Assembly: GCF_000331005.1 (NCBI RefSeq)
Contig: NZ_AEJB01000414.1
Location: forward strand, 1 to 47,852
Length of the DNA: 47,852 bases
Origin: Streptomyces turgidiscabies Car8
GTDB lineage: Bacteria > Actinomycetota > Actinomycetes > Streptomycetales > Streptomycetaceae
Direction: 5' to 3'
Below the pieces are notes generated by a model. The model was not told the origin of the DNA and did no database searches. It worked only from the letters and a program-made list of their open reading frames with translations. Shown one piece after another: positions 17,050 to 25,811 of this stretch; within the stretch, counting starts at the first letter, position 1; every line of letters starts with the position of its first letter. The position numbers and the translations under genes were made by a program.

Positions 17050-17733
17050 ATGTACGAACTCAAAGGTGTGGTCAAGCGCTACACCCGAGGCAAAGAGACC
17101 GTCGACGCCCTCGCCGGCATCGACCTGACCATCGCCGACGGCGACCGTCTCGTCATCCAGGGCCCCACCGGCGGCGGTAAGTCGACGCTGCTGCAAATGC
17201 TCGGCGGGCTCGACCGGCCCACCGAGGGAATTATCGATCTCGATGGAACAGATCTCGCCAAACTGTCCGAGAGTCGCCTCACCAAAGTCCGCAGCGAGAA
17301 CATCGGCTTCGTCTTCCAGAGTTTCAATCTCATTCCGACGCTGTCCGCCCAGGAAAACGTCGAGACCGCTCTCGTGCCGCTGGGCGTGAAGGGCGGGGAA
17401 CGGCGCGACCGGGCCGCCGAGGCGCTCAGGTCGGTGGGGCTCGGGGAGCGGCTCGGGCATCTGCCGGGGGAGATGTCCGGCGGTCAGCAGCAGCGTGTCG
17501 CCATCGCTCGTGCGCTGGTCAAGCAGCCGAAGGTGCTACTCGCCGACGAGCCCACCGGCAACCTCGACGAGTCGATGCGCGACGAGATCATGGACGTACT
17601 CGAAACCATGTGGAAGGAGCTCGGGCTCACTTTCATCATGGTCACGCACGATTCGGCGATCGCGAAGAAAGCCCCGAGGGTGGCGACCATCCGCAAGGGA
17701 AAGATCACCGTGAAGGAGAACGCCGGCAGGTAA
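17050..17733 (+). CDS. MacB/LolD-type ABC transporter ATPase
   Basis: 227 residues, the usual size. Walker A GPTGGGKST, Q-loop FVFQSFNLIPTLSAQENVE, signature SGGQQQRVAIARAL, Walker B VLLADEPTGNLD, switch His in VTHDS. The sequence class (LDRPTEGIIDLDGTDL, EPTGNLDE) is that of LolD/FtsE/MacB ATPases and fits the type VII permease immediately upstream. A CCCAGGAGCC tract supplies the ribosome-binding site. Together the pair probably couples cytosolic ATP hydrolysis to movement of the permease's outer domain. The next gene, the secreted protease, has its own promoter. Confidence 0.93.
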   Translation: MYELKGVVKRYTRGKETVDALAGIDLTIADGDRLVIQGPTGGGKSTLLQMLGGLDRPTEGIIDLDGTDLAKLSESRLTKVRSENIGFVFQSFNLIPTLSAQENVETALVPLGVKGGERRDRAAEALRSVGLGERLGHLPGEMSGGQQQRVAIARALVKQPKVLLADEPTGNLDESMRDEIMDVLETMWKELGLTFIMVTHDSAIAKKAPRVATIRKGKITVKENAGR

Positions 17734-17789
17734 AGCGCGCAAGGTTTCGTAACTGACTCGTAACAGCCAACGCGCAATCGTCCAGTCTA

Positions 17790-17818
17790 TTGAGCGGCTG
17801 ATCACCCCTCGGCATAAT
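17790..17818 (+). promoter_or_regulatory. Promoter of the secreted subtilisin-like protease gene
   Basis: -35 TTGAGC (17790-17795), 17-nt spacer, -10 CATAAT (17813-17818, 5/6 to TATAAT). Predicted start near 17825 gives an untranslated leader of about 100 nt. Confidence 0.6.
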
Positions 17819-17927
17819 TCCGGTCGGGGGGGTGTGCGCTCATGCGTACGGGACTCCCCCCTTGCCGGGTGAACGGGGAACTGCCCGGTACTCAGCCAGC
17901 GCTCCTGGGGGAGACTTGCGCACACAA

Positions 17928-20900
17928 GTGAAAAGGGCATGCGTGGCAACCGTCGCCACGGCAGCCGCAGTTGCTCTCGCGGCGGGCATGACCAGCCCGG
18001 CTTCCGCGAAGGCCGACGCGAAGGGTGAGCAGCAGCGCGTGACCAGCGCTGCCCAGAAGCTCAGGCCGACGCACCGCATCACACTCATCACCGGCGACCG
18101 GGTCGCCGTCGACGCCAAGGGCCGTGTCGTCGGCCTGGAGCGGGCGGCGGGCCGCGACAAGATACCCGTACAGATCCGCAAGATCGACGGGCACACGCTC
18201 GTCGTACCGGCCGACGCCGCCCGGCTTGTGTCGAGCGGCAAGCTCGACCAACGCCTGTTCGACATCACAGAGTTGAACAAGGCGGCGACCCGGAAGTCCC
18301 AGCAGAAGGGACTGAAGGTCATCGTCGGCTACACGGGGGCGGCGACCGCCACCAAGGCCGACGTCCGCGAGGCGGGCACCCTCCGTCAGACACTGAAGTC
18401 CCTGAACGCGGACGCCGTGCAGACACCGCAGAAGGACACTCCCGAACTCTGGGACGCGGTGACCAACGGGGACAGGACCGCCGCCGGGATCGCGCACATC
18501 TGGCTCGACGGCACCCGTAGGGCCAGCCTCGACAAGTCCGTCCCGCAGATCGGCGCGCCGAAGGCGTGGGCGGCCGGCTACGACGGCAAGGGCGTCAAGA
18601 TCGCCGTCCTGGACACCGGTGTCGACGCCACCCACCCGGACCTCAAGGACCAGGTGATCGCGGCCAAGAACTTCTCCACGGCCACGAGCGCCACCGACAA
18701 GTTCGGTCACGGCACGCATGTCGCGTCCATCGCGGCCGGCACCGGGGCCAAGTCGGGCGGCAAGTACAAGGGCGTCGCACCCGGCGCCAAGATCCTCAAC
18801 GGCAAGGTTCTGGACGACACCGGTTCCGGTGACGACTCGGGCATCCTCGCCGGCATGGAGTGGGCGGCCGAGCAGGGCGCCCAGGTCGTCAACCTCAGCC
18901 TCGGCGGCCAGGACACCCCCGAGGTGGACCCGCTGGAGGCGATGGTCAACAAGCTGTCCGCCGAGAAGGGCATCCTCTTCGCGATCGCGGCGGGCAACTC
19001 CGGTCCGGAGACGGTCGGTTCGCCGGGCAGCGCCGACGCGGCGCTCACCGTCGGAGCGGTCGACGACAAGGACCTGCTGGCCGACTTCTCCAGCACCGGC
19101 CCGCGCGTCGGCGACGGCGCCATCAAACCGGACGTGACCGCGCCCGGCGTGGACATCACCGCCGCCTCCGCCAAGGGCAGCGTCATCGAGCAGGAGGTCG
19201 GCGAGAAGCCGGCCGGCTACCTCACCATCTCGGGTACGTCGATGGCGACGCCGCATGTGGCGGGCGCGGCGGCGATCCTCAAGCAGGAGCACCCGACCTG
19301 GACGTACGCCGAGATCAAGGGCGCGCTCACCGGGTCCGCGAAGGGCGGCAAGTACACGCCGTTCCAGCAGGGTTCGGGCCGGATCCAGGTCGACCAGGCC
19401 ATCAAGCAGACCGTGATCGCCGACCCCGTGTCGGTGAGCTTCGGCACGCAGGCGTGGCCGCACACCGACGACACCCCGGTCACCAAGCAGCTGACGTACC
19501 GCAACCTCGGCACGGCCGACGTCACGCTGAAGCTGGCGGCGACGGCGACCAACCCGAAGGGCCAGGCCGCTCCGGCCGGCTTCTTCAAGCTGGCCGCGAC
19601 GACCCTGAAGGTCCCGGCGGGCGGCAAGGCCGCGGTCGGCTACACCGTCAACACCAAGCTCGGCGGCACCCTCGACGGCGCGTACTCCTCGTACGTGACG
19701 GCGACGGCCGGCGCCCAGAGCGTCCGTACGGCGGCGGCGGTCAACCGTGAGGTCGAGTCGTACGACGTCACGATCAAGCACATCGACAAGGCCGGTCGGC
19801 CGACAGGCGAGTACAACACGGTCGTCCTCGGCTACGCGGGTCTGGCCCTGGACCGCTACTACCAGGTGCCGACGGCCACCACCGGCATCACGACCATGCG
19901 GCTGCCCAAGGGCACCTACCTGCTGGACGGGTGGATCGCGAAGGACTTCACCAAGCCCGACCTGGGCGGTGAGGGCCTCGACTGGGTGGTCCAGCCGAAG
20001 CTGGCGGTCACCAAGAACACCTCGGTGACGATCGACGCCCGTACCACCAAGGGGGCGGACATCACGGTGCCGGACGCCGGAGCCAAGCCGCTGAGCGTGA
20101 TGGTCAACTACATGTACGACACGCCGGGCATCGGCATCGGAGTGTCCCTCGACTCCTTCGCGAACGTGCGGATGGCCCACCTCGGCGCGGAGGTCACCGG
20201 CCTCTCGCAGACCTGGTTCGGCCAGTTCAGCAAGGGCGCGGGCGCGGAGTACGACGCGATCACCACCGCCAAGGTCAAGAAGATCACCGGCGAGAAGGTC
20301 CGCCACTTCAAGGCGAGCGACTTCGCCACGGTGTCGAACCGGCTCGGCGGCGGAGCCCCCAACAGGACCGGCGCGCTCAGCGCACTCGCTCTCCTGCCCG
20401 AGGACTTCGCCTTCGGCACACTCGTCGAGCAGGCGCTGCCGGGCACCCGTACCCAGTACGTGTCCACGGGCGAGAAGGTCCAGTGGATGTTCGACTTCAC
20501 CCAGTTCAACGGCAAGGACGCGGACGGCTTCTCGATCCCCGAGGCCTTCTACACGCTCGGCATCCCGCAGACGCTGAAGGGTGGCGGCACGTACGCGCGC
20601 ACCTGGAACACCGCCGTCTTCGGGCCCCGGCTGCTCCCGGACTACGGCGTCTACCGTGACGGCAACTCCATCTACGGTCTGGTGCCGCTGTTCTCCGACG
20701 GCGCGGGCCACCCCGGCTCGTCCGACTTCACGTCGGTGGCGACCACGCTCTACCGCAACGGCCAGAAGGTCGGCACGAACGACGACCCGATGTTCGGCGG
20801 TAAGGCGTTCACGGTGCCGGCGGGCGACGCCGCGTACAAGCTGACGACGTCCGTCAAGCGCAGCGTCAAGATCGCCCAGGCGTCCACGCGGATCGACGCG

Positions 20901-21248
20901 AGCTGGACGTTCCGCTCGAAGAAGCCCGGGGTGGACGGGGCCAAGCTCCCGGTGTCCTCGGTGCGTTTCAACGCGCCGGTCGGCCTGGACAACAAGGTCG
21001 CGGCCGGTACGAAGGTCACGTTCCCGGTCGTCGTCGAGGGCGCGGCACGCGGCAGCAACCTGAAGACGCTGTCGGTGTACGCCTCGTACGACTACGGCAA
21101 GACCTGGAAGAAGCTGACGGTGAAGAACGGCAAGGTCACCGTCGTGAACCCGGCGAAGGGGGCGGCGATCTCCTTCCACGCCAAGATCAGTGACAAGAAG
21201 GACAACAAGTCGACGATCTCGATCTACAACGCGTACTACGGCAAGTGA
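17928..21248 (+). CDS. Secreted S8 (subtilisin-like) serine protease, multidomain
   Basis: About 1106 residues. Signal peptide VKRACVATVATAAAVALAAG... with cleavage near ASA (about residue 27), then a propeptide-like region (about 45-200). The S8 domain (about 205-480) carries the complete triad Asp229 (AVLDTGVDATHPDLK), His261 (FGHGTHVASIAAG) and Ser438 (SGTSMATPHVAG), with oxyanion Asn357 (AAGNSGP). The rest (about 500-1106) is beta-rich Ig/Fn-like modules with many Lys/Thr, typical of large Streptomyces extracellular proteases. No wall-anchor motif at the C-terminus, so it is probably released. Start uncertain: GTG 17928 gives the best signal peptide; TTG 17916 is possible and the frame is open to 17832. 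Terminator at 21272. Confidence 0.9.
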   Translation: MKRACVATVATAAAVALAAGMTSPASAKADAKGEQQRVTSAAQKLRPTHRITLITGDRVAVDAKGRVVGLERAAGRDKIPVQIRKIDGHTLVVPADAARLVSSGKLDQRLFDITELNKAATRKSQQKGLKVIVGYTGAATATKADVREAGTLRQTLKSLNADAVQTPQKDTPELWDAVTNGDRTAAGIAHIWLDGTRRASLDKSVPQIGAPKAWAAGYDGKGVKIAVLDTGVDATHPDLKDQVIAAKNFSTATSATDKFGHGTHVASIAAGTGAKSGGKYKGVAPGAKILNGKVLDDTGSGDDSGILAGMEWAAEQGAQVVNLSLGGQDTPEVDPLEAMVNKLSAEKGILFAIAAGNSGPETVGSPGSADAALTVGAVDDKDLLADFSSTGPRVGDGAIKPDVTAPGVDITAASAKGSVIEQEVGEKPAGYLTISGTSMATPHVAGAAAILKQEHPTWTYAEIKGALTGSAKGGKYTPFQQGSGRIQVDQAIKQTVIADPVSVSFGTQAWPHTDDTPVTKQLTYRNLGTADVTLKLAATATNPKGQAAPAGFFKLAATTLKVPAGGKAAVGYTVNTKLGGTLDGAYSSYVTATAGAQSVRTAAAVNREVESYDVTIKHIDKAGRPTGEYNTVVLGYAGLALDRYYQVPTATTGITTMRLPKGTYLLDGWIAKDFTKPDLGGEGLDWVVQPKLAVTKNTSVTIDARTTKGADITVPDAGAKPLSVMVNYMYDTPGIGIGVSLDSFANVRMAHLGAEVTGLSQTWFGQFSKGAGAEYDAITTAKVKKITGEKVRHFKASDFATVSNRLGGGAPNRTGALSALALLPEDFAFGTLVEQALPGTRTQYVSTGEKVQWMFDFTQFNGKDADGFSIPEAFYTLGIPQTLKGGGTYARTWNTAVFGPRLLPDYGVYRDGNSIYGLVPLFSDGAGHPGSSDFTSVATTLYRNGQKVGTNDDPMFGGKAFTVPAGDAAYKLTTSVKRSVKIAQASTRIDASWTFRSKKPGVDGAKLPVSSVRFNAPVGLDNKVAAGTKVTFPVVVEGAARGSNLKTLSVYASYDYGKTWKKLTVKNGKVTVVNPAKGAAISFHAKISDKKDNKSTISIYNAYYGK

Positions 21249-21271
21249 GCCGCCGGTGACGTGTTGACGCC

Positions 21272-21305
21272 ACGGCCCGTCGGGGGGATTCCTCCGGCGG
21301 GCCGT
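21272..21305. terminator. Terminator between protease and MmyB-like regulator genes
   Basis: Arms ACGGCCCGTCGG (21272-21283) and CCGGCGGGCCGT (21294-21305), 11 of 12 paired, placed between convergent genes so probably bidirectional. Confidence 0.8.
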
Positions 21306-21366
21306 TCGCGTGCGCGGAGTCGGGGGGCGTCAGTCGGGGAGCATCGGTCGCGGGGAGGAGGGCAGT

Positions 21367-22293
21367 TCAGGAAGCCGTACCCGCCCGTGTCGCGTCCCGG
21401 CCCCAGCTGGCCAGCAGGCGCAAGCCCTCCGCCGAGGGCGACCCCGGTTCCGCGTGGTAGACGATCAGTGTCTGGTCGCTGTCGTCCGGAAGCCTCAACG
21501 ACTCGTAGTTCAGGGTCAGTTCACCCACCAGGGGATGCCGGAACCGCTTCACCCCGTGGCTCTTCTCCTTGACGTCGTGGGTCGCCCACAGCCGCCGGAA
21601 CTCCTCGCTCTTCACCGACAGCTCACCCACCAGCGCGGCCAGCCGGGGGTCCTCCGGATAGCAGCCGGCGTCCATCCGCAGATAGGAGACGATGTCGATC
21701 GCCTTCTGCTCCCAGTCCAGGAACAGCTCGTGGTACTCGGGCCGCAGGAACACCATCCGCGCCCAGTTCCGGTCCTGCGGCTGCAGCTCGGCCCAGTCCC
21801 CGAAGAGGGACGCCGCCATCGCGTTCCACGCCAGGATGTCCGAACGTCGCCCGGCGACGTACGCCGGTACGCCCTCCATCGTGTCGAGCAGCTGCAGCAG
21901 CGTCCCGCGTACGACCTGCGCCCGCACCGACGGCTTCTTCTTGTGCTGCTTCGGCTTGGCGAGGTGGGTGAGGTGGGCGTGTTCGGCGCCCGTCAGCCGC
22001 AGGGCGCGGGCGATGGCGTCGAGGACCTCCGCGGAGACGTTCAGCCCGTTGCCCTGTTCGAGACGGGTGTAGTAGGCCACCGACACCCCGGCCAGCTGGG
22101 CCAGCTCCTCGCGGCGCAGCCCCGGCACCCGGCGGTGCCGTCCGAAGTCAGGCAGCCCCACGTCCTCGGGCTTGAGCCGGGCCCGCCGGGTGCGCAGGAA
22201 CTCACTGAGCTCGGCACGCCGGTCCAGAGCCCCACCTGTACCGGTGCTACCGGAGGCGTTCGCCGGATGCGCGGATTCGAGCTGTTCGTCCAT
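21367..22293 (-). CDS. MmyB-like XRE-family transcription regulator
   Basis: 308 residues. A helix-turn-helix near residues 55-95 ([24 protein letters not shown]) is followed by the large PAS-like MmyB/MltR ligand-binding domain ([51 protein letters not shown]). Such regulators are common in actinobacteria, often divergent from an oxidoreductase gene they control, and bind fatty-acid-like ligands in the one structural study I recall. Here it is divergent from a zinc alcohol dehydrogenase, with GTAC-centred inverted repeats between. ATG 22293 is chosen: minus-strand GATACT ends 7 nt before it, so the mRNA may be leaderless; a longer frame to 22365 exists but would cover the operator. Confidence 0.9.
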   Translation of the reverse strand: MDEQLESAHPANASGSTGTGGALDRRAELSEFLRTRRARLKPEDVGLPDFGRHRRVPGLRREELAQLAGVSVAYYTRLEQGNGLNVSAEVLDAIARALRLTGAEHAHLTHLAKPKQHKKKPSVRAQVVRGTLLQLLDTMEGVPAYVAGRRSDILAWNAMAASLFGDWAELQPQDRNWARMVFLRPEYHELFLDWEQKAIDIVSYLRMDAGCYPEDPRLAALVGELSVKSEEFRRLWATHDVKEKSHGVKRFRHPLVGELTLNYESLRLPDDSDQTLIVYHAEPGSPSAEGLRLLASWGRDATRAGTAS

Positions 22294-22300
22294 ACGGTCC

Positions 22301-22361
22301 AGTATCGCCGGTCGTACGAACACGAGCCTGACCCCGCCAGTGGTACGACCGCTGGACGTAC
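22301..22361. promoter_or_regulatory. Candidate operator in the regulator/adh divergent promoter
   Basis: Inverted repeat GGTCGTAC (22310-22317) and GTACGACC (22343-22350), centres 33 bp apart (about three helical turns), plus a third GTAC at 22358. The left copy overlaps the palindrome TCGTACGA (22312-22319) and lies within the spacer upstream of the minus-strand -10 GATACT (22301-22306 on the plus strand as AGTATC). Confidence 0.45.
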
Positions 22362-22464
22362 GCAAAGGCGTGGGCTGGGTGAACGGGGGAACGTTCGGCA
22401 GACTGGTCGTCGTGCGCGGTCAGAAGGCGACCGGGCACGCAATCCCCCTAGGAGAACCCCCGGC

Positions 22465-23505
22465 ATGACCACTGTCGCCGCATACGCCGCCCCGTCCTCC
22501 AAGGCTCCCCTGGAGCGCACCACCATCGAGCGTCGGGAGGTCGGCGAGTTCGATGTCCTGATCGACATCAAGTTCGCCGGAATCTGCCATTCCGACATCC
22601 ACCAGGCCCGCGAGGGCTGGGGCGAGGCCATCTTCCCGATGGTGCCCGGCCACGAGATCGCCGGTGTCGTCGAGGCGGTCGGTTCCGGTGTCACCAAGTT
22701 CGCGGTCGGTGACCACGTGGGCGTCGGCTGTCTGGTCGACTCGTGCCGCGAGTGCGAGAACTGCAAGGCCGGCCTGGAGCAGTACTGCACCGGTGGCAGC
22801 GTCGGCACGTACAACGCCCTCGACAAGAAGGGCGAGCCGACGTACGGCGGCTACTCCGAGAAGATCGTCGTCGACGAGAGCTTCACCGTCCGCATCCCCG
22901 ACGGCCTCTCCCTCGACGTGGCCGCGCCGCTGCTCTGCGCCGGCATCACCACGTACTCCCCGCTGAAGCACTGGAACGCCGGCCCCGGCAAGAAGGTCGC
23001 GATCCTCGGCATGGGCGGCCTCGGCCACATGGGCGTCAAGATCGCGCACGCGCTCGGCGCCGAGGTCACGGTCCTCTCGCAGTCCCTGCGCAAGAAGGAG
23101 GACGGCCTGAAGCTGGGCGCCGCGCACTACTACGCGACCAGCGACGAGGCCACCTTCAAGGAGCTGCGCGGCACCTTCGACATCATCCTGTCGACGGTCT
23201 CGGCCCCGCTGAACCTGGACGCCTACCTGGCCCTCCTCAAGACGGACGGCGCGTTCGTGAACGTGGGCGCCCCGGAGGAGCCCGTCGCGCTGAACCTCTT
23301 CTCGGTGATCGCCGGCCGCAAGACCCTCGCCGGCTCCGGCATCGGCGGCATCCAGGAGACCCAGGAGATGCTGGACTTCTGCGCCGAGCACAACCTGGGC
23401 TCGGAGATCGAGCTGATCAGCGCCTCGCAGATCAACGAGGCGTACGAGCGTGTTCTCGCGAGCGACGTCCGCTACCGCTTCGTGATCGACACGGCGACGA
23501 TCTGA
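22465..23505 (+). CDS. Zinc-dependent NAD(P) alcohol dehydrogenase (YahK/CAD type)
   Basis: 346 residues. Catalytic zinc site Cys41 (GICHSDIHQ), His63-Glu64 (PGHEIAGVV); structural zinc cysteines 94, 97, 100 and 108 ([15 protein letters not shown]); Rossmann motif GMGGLGHMG. This arrangement, with [20 protein letters not shown] after the zinc loop, marks the cinnamyl-alcohol-dehydrogenase/YahK group of broad aldehyde reductases, usually NADPH-linked. It reduces aldehydes to alcohols in the cytosol; the natural substrate is unknown. ATG with AGGAGAA 10 nt upstream. Likely controlled by the divergent MmyB-like regulator. Confidence 0.93.
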   Translation: MTTVAAYAAPSSKAPLERTTIERREVGEFDVLIDIKFAGICHSDIHQAREGWGEAIFPMVPGHEIAGVVEAVGSGVTKFAVGDHVGVGCLVDSCRECENCKAGLEQYCTGGSVGTYNALDKKGEPTYGGYSEKIVVDESFTVRIPDGLSLDVAAPLLCAGITTYSPLKHWNAGPGKKVAILGMGGLGHMGVKIAHALGAEVTVLSQSLRKKEDGLKLGAAHYYATSDEATFKELRGTFDIILSTVSAPLNLDAYLALLKTDGAFVNVGAPEEPVALNLFSVIAGRKTLAGSGIGGIQETQEMLDFCAEHNLGSEIELISASQINEAYERVLASDVRYRFVIDTATI

Positions 23506-23552
23506 CGTCCTGCGCGTCCTGAGCGCGTCCTGACGTTCATGTGATGTCGGTC

Positions 23553-23586
23553 GAGGGCCCCGGCGGTGGTTGACGCCGGGGCCCTC
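23553..23586. terminator. Bidirectional terminator after adh
   Basis: Perfect 13-bp arms GAGGGCCCCGGCG / CGCCGGGGCCCTC with an 8-nt loop between convergent genes. Confidence 0.85.
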
Positions 23587-23631
23587 GGCGCTGTCGGTGT
23601 CAGGGAAGAGGGACAGTCCCCGTCCCCTCGG

Positions 23632-24585
23632 TCAGCCGGTTCCGCTGGTGTCGGCGAACGTCCACACGGCGTGGGCGCCCGGGCCGACGGTGAGGGTCGA
23701 GTGGCCGAGCTGTTCCCTGTGGCGGTAGGACACCGGGTGGTTGAGGGACATCTCGACGCGCCGCATCCCCGCGTGTTCCCGCGTGACGACGTCGTAGCGG
23801 ATCGTTGTGCCGCCGCCCTTCGCGACGATGCCGCCGTTCGCCACCGACCTGACGGCGAAGCCGCCGGCCCGCAGCAGCGGCACGGTGGATGCCAGGTCGC
23901 GGGCGGTGACCGCGAGGCGGACCGAGGTGATGTTCCGCATCAGGTGGTCGCGGTAGAGGTCGGACAGATAGCGTTCCCGGCCGACGTCACCGGGGAAGGC
24001 GGCCGGCTCGGTGTTGCTGCGCGGGTCGGCGAAGTACTCGGGCGTGTACTCCATCGCCCAGGCACCGTAGGCGTCGTACTCGACGGTGGTGAGGACCGCG
24101 TCGAACCACGGCACCGGGACGCCGTCGCCGAAGTCCCGCGTCTGCTGGAACAGGACCGGGTCGGTGACCCCCTGCTCCCGCAACCGCTCGATCACGGTGG
24201 CCTGATCGCCGTCGCGCTCGGTCGACAGGCCGGTGCCGGCGGAGCCGAGGGTGCCGTCCTGGCCGGGTACGTCGCCGACGCCGAACAGTTCGAGGTAGGT
24301 CTCGCGGCCCATCAGATACCGGCCGGTCCAGGTCTCGCCGCCGGCGCCGGTCGTGGTGCGGACCTGGAAGTTGGCGAACTCCCGGAGGTAGGCGGAGTGT
24401 TCGACGGCGTCGGCGGTCTCCCGGTCGAACACCCCGTAGGCGTGGTTGTAGTAGAGCAACTGCCGTTCAGGTGACGGTGGTTGGTTCTCCTGGGCGGGTG
24501 CCGCGTTCGCGGCACCTCCCTGCACCGCCGCTGCGAGGGCCACAGCGATGACGATGATCATCCGTAACGTTCTTCGAAGCAGCAT
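23632..24585 (-). CDS. Secreted DUF5829-like protein
   Basis: 317 residues. Signal peptide MLLRRTLRMIIVIAVALAAA... cleaved near ANA (about residue 28). The mature part begins with the Tyr-rich block RQLLYYNHAYGVFDRETADA, then EFANFQVRTTTGAGGETWTGRYLMGRETYLELFGVGD, and has a C-terminal half predicted alpha/beta. This pattern matches Streptomyces proteins that I recall being labelled DUF5829, for which no activity is known to me. The Tyr-Asn-His and Arg-Glu-Thr-Tyr blocks and the two-half architecture recall glyoxalase-like ligand-binding folds, but that is a guess. Secreted, no anchor. Its start is 72 nt from the end of the next upstream gene, so co-transcription with it is possible. Confidence 0.7.
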   Translation of the reverse strand: MLLRRTLRMIIVIAVALAAAVQGGAANAAPAQENQPPSPERQLLYYNHAYGVFDRETADAVEHSAYLREFANFQVRTTTGAGGETWTGRYLMGRETYLELFGVGDVPGQDGTLGSAGTGLSTERDGDQATVIERLREQGVTDPVLFQQTRDFGDGVPVPWFDAVLTTVEYDAYGAWAMEYTPEYFADPRSNTEPAAFPGDVGRERYLSDLYRDHLMRNITSVRLAVTARDLASTVPLLRAGGFAVRSVANGGIVAKGGGTTIRYDVVTREHAGMRRVEMSLNHPVSYRHREQLGHSTLTVGPGAHAVWTFADTSGTG

Positions 24586-24657
24586 GTGAGCGATCGTAGG
24601 ACGGAGGATTTGCGTCCGCCGGTGAAAGCCGCTCTCGCCGTACGCCGTGCGGTCTTT

Positions 24658-25347
24658 TCAGCGCGGGCTGTCGCCGACGAGCACGAACGGGGTGCGGCCC
24701 TCGCTGCCGTCCGGCAGACGCCAGCCCGCGGTGATCTGTCCCCGGGCTCCGGTCGGGTCGAGACCCTCGGCGGGCTCTTCCGGCGCCGGGAGGACCCGCG
24801 TCACCTGAAGGGTCAGAGCACTCGCCGGCCCACTGTCCGCCCCGGCTTCGACCACGACGGCGGTGCCGTCCTGACCGTCGGTGACGGTGAGGGACACGAC
24901 CTCGCCGGAGAAGCCCGCCCCCGTGAAGTGACCGGCGACCGAGGGGTCGGGAGCGCCGCTCACGCTCTGGGCCTGTGCTTCGGCGCGGCCCTGGAGCAGC
25001 GCGAGCAACTGGGCCACGAGCACCGGGTCATGGACCCCGTCGTAGATCCACCGCTTGCCCAGCACCCCGTGCTCCGACGTCCCCACGAGTGCCTGGTCGG
25101 CTCCGCCCAGCGGCGCGCCCCGGTAGCTGAGCGGCACGTGGTAGGAGACCGGGGTGCCGCCGGAGGCATCCGTGGCCACCATGAACTCGATCCCCACCTC
25201 CCCCTCCGGGTCATCGAGCCGAAAACCCCCGGCCTTGCTCAACTCCGGCTCCCGACCCGAGGAGACATACCAGGGCCGGGTGGGCAGCCAGGCCGCTAGC
25301 AGCTCCAGCTTGCCGGGGGACATGGTCGTGTTGTGGATGACAGCCAT
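24658..25347 (-). CDS. Free-standing maltokinase N-terminal cap-like protein
   Basis: 229 residues beginning MAVIHNTTMSPGKLELLAAW, then LPTRPWYVSSGREPELSKAGGFRLDDPEGEVGIEFMVATD, a beta-rich block (VSYHVPLSYRGAPLGGADQALVGTSEHGVLGKRWIYDGVHDPVLV) and a C-terminal part ending in PR. This is the cap domain that precedes the kinase of Mak1/Pep2 maltokinases, but no kinase domain follows: the frame closes after the cap. Stand-alone copies occur in Streptomyces; a role is not known to me. The frame is open upstream to 25584, but homologous sequence begins at ATG 25347. No strong ribosome-binding site. Cytosolic, no signal peptide. Confidence 0.8.
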   Translation of the reverse strand: MAVIHNTTMSPGKLELLAAWLPTRPWYVSSGREPELSKAGGFRLDDPEGEVGIEFMVATDASGGTPVSYHVPLSYRGAPLGGADQALVGTSEHGVLGKRWIYDGVHDPVLVAQLLALLQGRAEAQAQSVSGAPDPSVAGHFTGAGFSGEVVSLTVTDGQDGTAVVVEAGADSGPASALTLQVTRVLPAPEEPAEGLDPTGARGQITAGWRLPDGSEGRTPFVLVGDSPR

Positions 25348-25727
25348 GCCTCGTGAACCGGCTCCGGGGGCAGATGATTCCCCTTTCGGGGCCGACGTCC
25401 GTCGGTCAGACGCAGGCCCCGAGTGCGCGACGGCGTGCCCGTGCGGGTGCCCCGTAGGTCCTCGTCCAGCTGGGAGCCGTACGGCGATACTTCCCTCCTC
25501 GTGAGACGTGATGATCTCCGCCGGGCAGCCCCGGCCCACCGGGCGCCTCGTGGTCATCACGCTCAACTCGCCTGCGGTGCACACGACTTGTTCACGTTCT
25601 TGTCGCTGATCCTCACGGCTCAGGGCGAGGCCGAGGGCGCGGGAGCCATTACCGTGCCCGGGAGATCGACGGAGCTCACAGTTCCGGCACGGGGGACGCG
25701 TGACATCCGTGCCGCACCCGCGTCCTG
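25348..25727. other. Gene-free interval with upstream control region
   Basis: About 380 bp between the divergent cap-like protein gene and the heptamer array. The open frames here have no codon bias or recognisable protein. One GTTCACGTTCT (25590-25600) resembles the heptamer units further on. Promoters for both neighbours must lie here but I cannot place them. Confidence 0.5.
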
Positions 25728-25790
25728 ATTCAGCGTTCAGAGTTCACCGTTCACCGTTCCTGATTCTCAGTTCATGGTTCAGCGTTCAGA
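25728..25790 (+). repeat. Nine-unit 7-bp tandem array (consensus GTTCANN)
   Basis: Contiguous heptamers starting at 25728: ATTCAGC, GTTCAGA, GTTCACC, GTTCACC, GTTCCTG, ATTCTCA, GTTCATG, GTTCAGC, GTTCAGA. A further GTTCT follows at 25794. The array ends 21 bp before the start codon of the secreted DUF3455 gene, so it lies in the promoter or untranslated leader. Its base composition is clearly lower in G+C than the neighbourhood. Confidence 0.85.
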
Positions 25791-25811
25791 AACGTTCTGG
25801 AGACAAGCCCG

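Noticed and set aside
17892..21179. 1095-codon minus-strand frame opposite the subtilisin-like protease
   Set aside because: Arg/Gly/Asp/Leu-rich shadow of the real gene, which has the complete catalytic triad on the plus strand.
22381..22396. LexA/SOS box
   Set aside because: GAAC-gggg-GAAC-GTTC has the half-sites but in the wrong order and spacing for GAAC-N4-GTTC.
25728..25790. Plain PhoP (PHO box) site
   Set aside because: Units look like GTTCACC, but PhoP direct repeats have an 11-bp period; here the period is 7 bp, so I report an array without naming the regulator.
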